5,628 nucleotides of DNA. Origin: Candidatus Hydrothermota bacterium (GTDB lineage: Bacteria; Hydrothermota; Hydrothermia; B15-G9). Shown in pieces: positions 1-3,823 of the stretch (the stretch's first letter is position 1; every line of letters starts with the position of its first letter). The DNA is taken from the NCBI GenBank assembly GCA_003645975.1, contig QNDP01000114.1, forward strand, positions 1 through 5,628, in the 5' to 3' direction. Both the position numbers and the translations under genes were made by a program. Below the pieces are notes generated by a model. That model was given only the letters and a program-made list of their open reading frames with translations, had not been told where the DNA came from and made no database searches.

Positions 1-138
1 TAGCACGGCAGCGTCGTCCATCTGGTTAAGTATCGGATTTCCAAGGTATTTTGCGAAAATGCGCTTGATGAGCTCCTCTGTGCGGCGGCCACCACCGCCG
101 TGCGACAAAAGCACCCTATCGGTATTTGAAATACGCAT
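1..138 (-). CDS. hypE: HypE hydrogenase maturation protein, N-terminal 46 codons
   Basis: HypE dehydrates a C-terminal cysteine thiocarboxamide (made by HypF) to thiocyanate with ATP and passes cyanide to iron on HypC-HypD. Only 46 codons are in the window; the frame is open to the left edge. Translation begins MRISNTDRVLLSHGGGGRR and continues to NQMDDAAVL. The SHGGGGR stretch followed by a helix and then the MDDAAVL aspartates is the classic N-terminus of the HypE/PurM-like ATP-binding fold. The ATG at 138 has a strong ribosome binding site and gives a family-like N-terminus. The reading frame overlaps the last 23 nt of hypD (116-138). The catalytic C-terminal cysteine lies outside the window. 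The order hypC-hypD-hypE agrees with many hyp operons. Confidence 0.95.
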   Translation of the reverse strand, partial: MRISNTDRVLLSHGGGGRRTEELIKRIFAKYLGNPILNQMDDAAVL

Positions 139-1186
139 GACAGCTTCCCTCCGATGAAACCATACACGGTCCCACAGGATTGTCCGGCGTGCAAACCGTG
201 TCGAAAAGCGGACACTCGTCAGGCTTGATCTTGCCCTGAAGCACATCCCCGCATCGGCAGCCGGGATGTTCCCGCGGTGGCGGTGGAGTAATCTTGACAA
301 TCGACCGGATGTCCCTATGTGCGAACTCCTTGCGCAATTTAAGGCCGCTTTTCGGGATGACACCAAGCCCGCGCCATGGAACATCTTCCAGTTCAAAGAC
401 TTTCCACATCAGTTCGAGCGCTCTGCGATTGCCTTCATCTGCAACAACGCGGCTGTATTCGTTTCCGAGCACGAATCGACCATCCCGAATCGCTGAGAGA
501 AGCATCAAAATTCCAGCAAGGATGTCCACAGGCTCGAATCCTGTTACAACCCCTGGAACTTTATGGCGACTGAGAACATCTCGATACGCATCCACACCGA
601 TTATCGCGGAAACATGGCCGGGCAGGATAAACCCGTCGATACGGTTATCGCCTGACAGCAGTGCTTCGAGCGCTGGAACGATAAGTTTGTGCCCTGCCAA
701 AATATAGAAGTTCGGAATTCCAAGCTCATCCGCCTTGAGCACCGTCGCAGCTATCGTCGGCACAGTGGTCTCAAATCCGACGGCCAGAAACACGACTTTG
801 CGCTCGGGGTTCTCCTGAGCGATCTTGAGCGCATCGAGAGGTGAATAGACCACACGGACATCGCCGCCCCTCGAGCGGGCGGATTCGAGGCTTTCGTAAG
901 AGCCCGGCACGCGCACCATATCGCCGAATGTCGCCACGATGACATCGTCAAGTTTCGTCAACTCAATGGCATAGTCGATATAAGTGTTGTCGGTTACACA
1001 GACCGGGCATCCCGGACCTGAAAGCAGCTCGACATTTGAGGGGAGCGTTGTGTGGATGCCGAACCTGCGGATGTTCATCGTGTGAGTGCCGCATACCTCC
1101 ATAAGTCGCACAGTATCATCGAGTTTAAAATTTCTGATCTGCTCCGCAAGCGATTTAAACCGTTGCGGGTCTCGAAACTCTTTCAC
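116..1186 (-). CDS. hypD: HypD hydrogenase maturation iron-sulfur protein
   Basis: A cytoplasmic scaffold that, with HypC, holds iron while HypE-delivered cyanide and then CO are attached during [NiFe] cofactor synthesis. The 356 residues (E. coli HypD 373) show the MEVCGTHT motif with C32 (counterpart of E. coli C41), GPGCPVC with C60 and C63 (redox pair), GFETT (138-141), AGHK (164-167) and LPGHVSAIIG (188-197). The C-terminal [4Fe-4S] region has C310, C312, C325, C332, C341 and C349 in the usual CxCG, ECPLF, C and GPCMVSSEGSC spacing. All key cysteines are intact. The start is GTG, overlapping the hypC stop by 4 nt. The 3' end overlaps the start of hypE by 23 nt, so the three genes are translated from one message. 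Identification is unambiguous. Confidence 0.98.
   Translation of the reverse strand: MKEFRDPQRFKSLAEQIRNFKLDDTVRLMEVCGTHTMNIRRFGIHTTLPSNVELLSGPGCPVCVTDNTYIDYAIELTKLDDVIVATFGDMVRVPGSYESLESARSRGGDVRVVYSPLDALKIAQENPERKVVFLAVGFETTVPTIAATVLKADELGIPNFYILAGHKLIVPALEALLSGDNRIDGFILPGHVSAIIGVDAYRDVLSRHKVPGVVTGFEPVDILAGILMLLSAIRDGRFVLGNEYSRVVADEGNRRALELMWKVFELEDVPWRGLGVIPKSGLKLRKEFAHRDIRSIVKITPPPPREHPGCRCGDVLQGKIKPDECPLFDTVCTPDNPVGPCMVSSEGSCHAYFKYR
147..152 (-). promoter_or_regulatory. Ribosome binding site of hypE
   Basis: GGAGGG, 8 nt before the ATG at 138 and inside hypD. It selects this ATG over the in-frame GTG at 114. Confidence 0.75.
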
Positions 1187-1446
1187 GATCGTTCCCCTCG
1201 ATCAGGTGATTTTGTTCCTGCCTCCAAAGTCAATGTTTTGACACCTTCTGCGATGAGTCTCAGAGTCTCAAGTGCTTCTTCGGGCTTGATTTTTTCGATA
1301 GCGAAACCAGCATGGACGATTACCCAATCGCCAACCTTCACATCATCGAGCAGCATCAGCCCGACCTTCCGTTTGACACCGCCTGACTCGACATATCCCA
1401 CATCACCATCAATTTCAACGATTTGCATTGGAATTCCAAGACACAT
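1183..1446 (-). CDS. hypC: HypC hydrogenase maturation chaperone
   Basis: A small cytoplasmic chaperone of the HypC/HybG/HupF family. It binds iron with HypD during assembly of the Fe(CN)2CO group and carries it to the [NiFe] hydrogenase large-subunit precursor. The 87 residues begin with MCLGIPMQIVEID. Cys2, essential in the family after Met1 removal, is present, and so is the conserved block VGDWVIVHAGFAIEKI with H45. Both are diagnostic, and the length is normal (about 75-95). It has a clear ribosome binding site and a candidate promoter close upstream, so it probably leads its own transcript, although read-through from the tungsten module cannot be excluded. Its TGA stop overlaps the GTG start of hypD by 4 nt (GTGA). 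The tail beyond about residue 75 is charged and variable, as is usual. It could in principle serve a specific hydrogenase (HybG type), but the linkage to hypD and hypE suggests the general protein. Confidence 0.97.
   Translation of the reverse strand: MCLGIPMQIVEIDGDVGYVESGGVKRKVGLMLLDDVKVGDWVIVHAGFAIEKIKPEEALETLRLIAEGVKTLTLEAGTKSPDRGERS
1194..1199 (-). promoter_or_regulatory. Ribosome binding site of hypD
   Basis: GAGGGG, 7 nt before the GTG at 1186, lies within the end of hypC. It supports the unusual GTG start over internal ATG codons. Confidence 0.75.
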
Positions 1447-1454
1447 AGCATCTG

Positions 1455-1460
1455 CACCTC
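1455..1460 (-). promoter_or_regulatory. Ribosome binding site of hypC
   Basis: GAGGTG lies 8 nt before the ATG at 1446, confirming the start that gives the obligatory Met-Cys N-terminus. Confidence 0.75.
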
Positions 1461-1478
1461 ACGATTTTTGGGTTGTGG

Positions 1479-1508
1479 ATTTTAACGAAGTTTGGCGACG
1501 AACTTCAA
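1479..1508 (-). promoter_or_regulatory. Candidate sigma70-type promoter for hypCDE
   Basis: On the minus strand, TTGAAG (1508-1503; 4 of 6 matches to TTGACA) and TAAAAT (1484-1479; 5 of 6 matches to TATAAT) are separated by 18 nt. The -10 end lies 32 nt before the hypC ATG, giving a short leader of about 25 nt that still includes the hypC ribosome binding site. The spacer contains a 6-bp inverted repeat (1487-1492 and 1501-1506). The call is from pattern only. Confidence 0.5.
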
Positions 1509-1544
1509 GTTTTAAAGGCTTAGGAGAAAATCGTGAAACTTCAA
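1487..1544. repeat. Cluster of short symmetries at the hypC promoter, possible operator
   Basis: On the plus strand, GAAGTT (1487-1492) and AACTTC (1501-1506) form a 6-bp inverted repeat with an 8-bp spacer. AACTTCAAGTT (1501-1511) is itself palindromic, and the octamer AACTTCAA recurs at 1537-1544, 36 bp away. The first pair lies between the putative -35 and -10 boxes, where a repressor would block transcription. No known regulator consensus is recognised. Confidence 0.35.
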
Positions 1545-1585
1545 AAGAAACCTCACTCTTCAGCAACGCCACTTCAGGGGGGTAT

Positions 1586-1697
1586 GTTGGAATGGATTTT
1601 CCTACGAGGCGATGGGGATTGTCTGTTCACAATTTGTTTTTGAAACACAAAGAACATGAATAAAATCAGCTCGAATGTGTGCAGAGTTGGAATGGAT
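1586..1697. repeat. 12-bp direct repeat GTTGGAATGGAT, two copies 100 bp apart
   Basis: Identical copies lie at 1586-1597 and 1686-1697 on the plus strand; similarity stops sharply outside the 12 bp. A chance match of this length in a 270-bp gap is improbable by a rough estimate. It could be a protein-binding site pair or a remnant of duplication. Confidence 0.55.
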
Positions 1698-1714
1698 GTG
1701 TCGATGTTTCAAAA
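1638..1714. repeat. 10-bp inverted repeat downstream of the radical SAM gene
   Basis: Perfect arms TTTTGAAACA (1638-1647) and TGTTTCAAAA (1705-1714) with 57 bp between them. The arms are AT-rich and no U-tract follows on the minus strand, so it does not look like an ordinary terminator. One arm lies 2 nt after the radical SAM stop codon. Function unknown. Confidence 0.5.
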
Positions 1715-1716
1715 GA

Positions 1717-2796
1717 TTATGGACATATCAGGATACCACGCCACCATAGGCAGTCTGCACAGCTCGGTTCGTTGCCCCAGCAATCAACTTCTGTCGTATC
1801 AACGAACTGACAGACATCCTTGAATTTGCAGTCCGTGCATGAAGGAAACAGCGCATTCCTGACTTTGTAGCGGAAATATGTGTAATCTTTTGACATCCAG
1901 ATGGATTTGAGGGACTGATTGTTGATATTTCCGAAGCTGTGGGCATGGATCTCTTTGCGGCGGCCATAGATGTATTCAACGGCATCGTGCATAAGTCGAT
2001 AACACGGAAAGACTTCGCCGTCCCATCGGATTACGGCCGCATTCGACTCGATAAAATTGCAATGTCTTTCCGTAAGTAGTTCAAAATTTGGGACATCGAT
2101 TGCAAGCCGCCCGGTGACCCGACTCAAAAATTCGTCAAAATAGTGCTTGTATCGGTCAAATTTTTTGTCATATAGCACGAACTGATTCAGCATCGGGTGG
2201 ATCGGAAGCAGGTTTGAGACAATGACTTCTGTTATGCCGATGTCGATCAGAAGGGGTGCGAGTTTGGGGAGATGATGGATGTTCTGCGTTGAAAGGACAA
2301 GTTCCACAGCCACAACTGGTTTTCCTGCAAGTCGTCTTTCAACCTCTCGATTAATCTTTTTGATGATCTGGATGGTCTGGTCAGCGTTCGGATGACCTAT
2401 TTCACTGAAATCCAGAGATATGCTGAGCTTATTGACGCCGTGTTCGATCAGGCAATCTATGGCCTTGTCGTCGATCAGGCCGCCGTTCGTCGTTATCATC
2501 GTTTTATAACCCTTGTCGGCAAAATATGTTACAGCTTCACGGAAGTTCGGATGGGTCATCGGCTCACCGATACCGCCGAAGACTATCCATTCAAGTTCCG
2601 GAAAATCGGAGACATCCTCGAAAATCCGATGCAAAGTGTCAAGGTTCATCATTCCAAGCTCTTCGCGAAATGTGTTGCGGAAACAGAACGGGCAGTCGTA
2701 GTTACAGTGTGTCGTAAGCTCGATGTAAAGCTTTCGCATGTTGGGTTTTGGTTTCAAAACAAGATCATGTTCATGTCCCTTAATGACATATTCCAT
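1717..2796 (-). CDS. Radical SAM/SPASM protein, tungsten oxidoreductase maturase type
   Basis: A 359-residue radical SAM enzyme. The SAM-cleaving cluster motif is C31-NYD-C35-PF-C38. It is followed by FGGIGEP (73-79), ITTNGG (101-106) and SISLD (125-129), typical of the partial TIM barrel. A cysteine-rich SPASM-like tail holds C246, C265, C320, C323, C329, C339, C346, C349 and C358, enough for one or two auxiliary iron-sulfur clusters. The ending CADCLWWRGILICP resembles the family known as tungsten cofactor oxidoreductase radical SAM maturase, and the cofactor-modifying (cmo) gene beside archaeal AORs. These genes co-occur with AOR-family enzymes, but to my knowledge the reaction is not established; it could modify the pterin cofactor or the enzyme. 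The gene starts 3 nt after the E1-like stop, ends in TAA at 1719-1717, and is the last gene of the module. Radical SAM assignment is certain; substrate is unknown. Confidence 0.92.
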   Translation of the reverse strand: MEYVIKGHEHDLVLKPKPNMRKLYIELTTHCNYDCPFCFRNTFREELGMMNLDTLHRIFEDVSDFPELEWIVFGGIGEPMTHPNFREAVTYFADKGYKTMITTNGGLIDDKAIDCLIEHGVNKLSISLDFSEIGHPNADQTIQIIKKINREVERRLAGKPVVAVELVLSTQNIHHLPKLAPLLIDIGITEVIVSNLLPIHPMLNQFVLYDKKFDRYKHYFDEFLSRVTGRLAIDVPNFELLTERHCNFIESNAAVIRWDGEVFPCYRLMHDAVEYIYGRRKEIHAHSFGNINNQSLKSIWMSKDYTYFRYKVRNALFPSCTDCKFKDVCQFVDTTEVDCWGNEPSCADCLWWRGILICP

Positions 2797-2799
2797 CGT

Positions 2800-3480
2800 T
2801 CAAACCTCGATTTTGTCAAAATCATAGTTCAAAAGGTCGATGAGCAGCAGTTTTCCGATCAAATTGGGCTCGATCCCGCAGATAAGCTTCACGATCTCAA
2901 GAGATTGTAGCAATGCGACGATCCCAGAGGTCGGCATAATGACTTGGACCTGTTGCCTCTCTTCATCGACACCGGCAAATAAGTCTTTCATTTTGGGCGA
3001 CTTGTTTGGGACTATGCTCGTTATCTGACCCCAGAATCCGTTGATTCCGCCGTGCACAAGGAAAATCCCTTTGTTCCAAGCAAGTTCGGCAAGCGTGAAC
3101 CTGTCGGCAAAGTTGTCCAGACAGTCGGCAACTCCATCGACATCGTTCGGCAACTCAAAAGATTCGGATATTTTCTCATCCATCGGGACGATCTCACACG
3201 ATGGGTTAATCGAAGAAAGCCTCTCTTTGGCGACCAAAACTTTTGGTCTGCCGATGTCTTTGTAGGTGTAAAGTATTTGACGGTTTAGATCCGGTGCATC
3301 GATCAGTCCGTTGTCAACGATGTAGATTTTTTGGACGCCAAATCGGACAAGCGATTCGGCTACGACGGAACCTAAGCCCCCGATTCCAGCCACAAGTATC
3401 ACCGTGTCAGCGATTTTCGATTGGCAGTCCGTGCCGAGAAGTTCGATCTGTCTTTGAAACATCGAAAGCTCCGATTTCAT
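2800..3480 (-). CDS. MoeB/ThiF/HesA-family E1-like adenylyltransferase
   Basis: Activates the C-terminal glycine of a ubiquitin-like carrier by ATP-dependent adenylylation; the likely partner is the MoaD-like protein just upstream. In its 226 residues I see the entry motif FQRQIELLG (8-16), the nucleotide loop AGIGGLGS (31-38), the strand-end aspartate in IVDNG (D56), DLNRQ (64-68) with the conserved Asn-Arg-Gln, K80 after GRP, DCLDN (119-123) and the closing helix SGIVALLQSLEIVK (185-198). These match the ATP- and carrier-binding residues of MoeB/ThiF. The protein is about 20 residues shorter than E. coli MoeB (249). It lacks both CxxC zinc pairs and any cysteine where MoeB has its Cys187 loop; the region 160-180 reads SPKMKDLFAGVDEERQQ instead. 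No rhodanese domain follows. The start is ATG with a strong Shine-Dalgarno, and the ATGA overlap implies translational coupling. Family assignment is firm; the specific partner is inferred from position. Confidence 0.9.
   Translation of the reverse strand: MKSELSMFQRQIELLGTDCQSKIADTVILVAGIGGLGSVVAESLVRFGVQKIYIVDNGLIDAPDLNRQILYTYKDIGRPKVLVAKERLSSINPSCEIVPMDEKISESFELPNDVDGVADCLDNFADRFTLAELAWNKGIFLVHGGINGFWGQITSIVPNKSPKMKDLFAGVDEERQQVQVIMPTSGIVALLQSLEIVKLICGIEPNLIGKLLLIDLLNYDFDKIEV
2805..2808 (-). promoter_or_regulatory. Ribosome binding site of the radical SAM gene
   Basis: GAGG, 8 nt before the ATG at 2796, lies within the last codons of the E1-like gene (GAG GTT TGA). It supports the chosen start and tight coupling. 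Confidence 0.7.
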
Positions 3481-3764
3481 CCGCCGCCTCCCGGAGGGAA
3501 GAAAACCACGACATCGCCGTCTTGGACGACGGTGTCCAACTTCTTGAGATGCAAGATGTTCTTTCCGTTTAGGAGCACCATCGTGCCTTTTTTGATCTCA
3601 TCGCCATCCAGCAATTTGTTTTTTAACTCTTTGCCGACTCTGAGATTAAGCTCATCAATAAGTTCTCTGACCGTTATGTCCTGCCGATCGGGCAGTTCCA
3701 GAATCATCTCACCGAATCCGAGATAAAGCCTCAACAACGAATGGAATTTAACTTTGATCCTCAT
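3477..3764 (-). CDS. MoaD/ThiS-like beta-grasp sulfur-carrier protein
   Basis: A 95-residue ubiquitin-like protein. In MoaD-type proteins the C-terminal glycine is adenylylated by an E1-like enzyme and then thiocarboxylated, so that it can donate sulfur to the pterin dithiolene. The sequence shows an N-terminal beta-strand (MRIKVKFHSLLRLYLG), a helix near 32-40, VLLNGKNILHL near 63-73 and the typical ending DGDVVVFFPPGGGG, with exposed terminal glycines. The reading frame is open to a TTG at 3803, but those 13 extra codons lie inside the terminator hairpin and do not look like MoaD. I therefore take ATG 3764, although it has no recognisable Shine-Dalgarno sequence. The stop overlaps the ATG of the E1-like gene by 4 nt (ATGA). 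Its place between aor and an E1 homologue suggests a carrier dedicated to the tungsten cofactor rather than housekeeping MoaD. That specialisation is inferred; it might supply general molybdopterin or another sulfur transfer. Confidence 0.88.
   Translation of the reverse strand: MRIKVKFHSLLRLYLGFGEMILELPDRQDITVRELIDELNLRVGKELKNKLLDGDEIKKGTMVLLNGKNILHLKKLDTVVQDGDVVVFFPPGGGG
3487..3492 (-). promoter_or_regulatory. Ribosome binding site of the E1-like gene, inside the GGGG codons
   Basis: GGGAGG lies 6 nt before the ATG at 3480. It consists of codons for the C-terminal glycines of the MoaD-like protein (GGA GGC GGC GGA before TGA). The sequence that ends the carrier tail thus also recruits ribosomes to its activating enzyme, which fixes the start and couples the two genes. 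Confidence 0.8.
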
Positions 3765-3775
3765 GGCAATAATAA

Positions 3776-3812
3776 AGGTGGGGCGACCGAGCAGAACGGT
3801 CAAACCCCACCT
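3776..3812 (-). terminator. Intrinsic terminator or attenuator hairpin after aor
   Basis: Read on the minus strand, an 8-bp perfect stem AGGTGGGG/CCCCACCT (3812-3805 with 3783-3776) encloses a second 5-bp stem GACCG/CGGTC (3801-3797 with 3789-3785). The loop is 7 nt, and a 3-nt/1-nt internal loop separates the stems. The structure is followed directly by TTATTATT (3775-3768), a moderately U-rich tract. It begins 11 nt after the aor stop codon and ends 11 nt before the preferred moaD-like start. The arrangement is that of a rho-independent terminator. Because the downstream genes clearly belong with aor, partial read-through (attenuation) is likely; that part is inference. Confidence 0.75.
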
Positions 3813-3823
3813 GTTTCAAAGGC

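Larger units (their letters stand above)
1447..1716. other. 270-bp intergenic region between the tungsten module and hypCDE
   Basis: No gene is supported here. It holds the putative hypC promoter and its short symmetries near the hypC end. Farther upstream it holds a 12-bp direct repeat and a 10-bp inverted repeat. After the radical SAM stop I see no GC-rich hairpin with a U-run, so no convincing intrinsic terminator separates the two gene groups. Confidence 0.7.

Noticed and set aside
294..707. A 137-codon plus-strand open frame opposite hypD
   Set aside because: It is a shadow of hypD, which accounts for every conserved motif; the translation is Ser/Arg-rich and unrecognisable.
1624..1656. 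Local hairpin as an intrinsic terminator for the radical SAM gene
   Set aside because: The stem is AT-rich and bulged, and no U-run follows it on the minus strand, so it does not meet the usual terminator pattern.
1052..1663. A 203-codon plus-strand open frame across the hypD start, hypC and the intergenic region
   Set aside because: It runs antisense to the conserved hypC and hypD, has a low-complexity Ser/Thr/Pro-rich translation, and no supporting ribosome binding site or family resemblance was noticed.
2392..2910. A 172-codon plus-strand open frame opposite the radical SAM and E1-like genes
   Set aside because: It is antisense to two convincing genes, spans their junction, and has no recognisable domain.
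3765..3803. A 13-codon N-terminal extension of the MoaD-like protein from TTG at 3803
   Set aside because: Those codons form the terminator hairpin, the added residues are not MoaD-like, and the possible Shine-Dalgarno bases would be locked in the stem and too close to the TTG.
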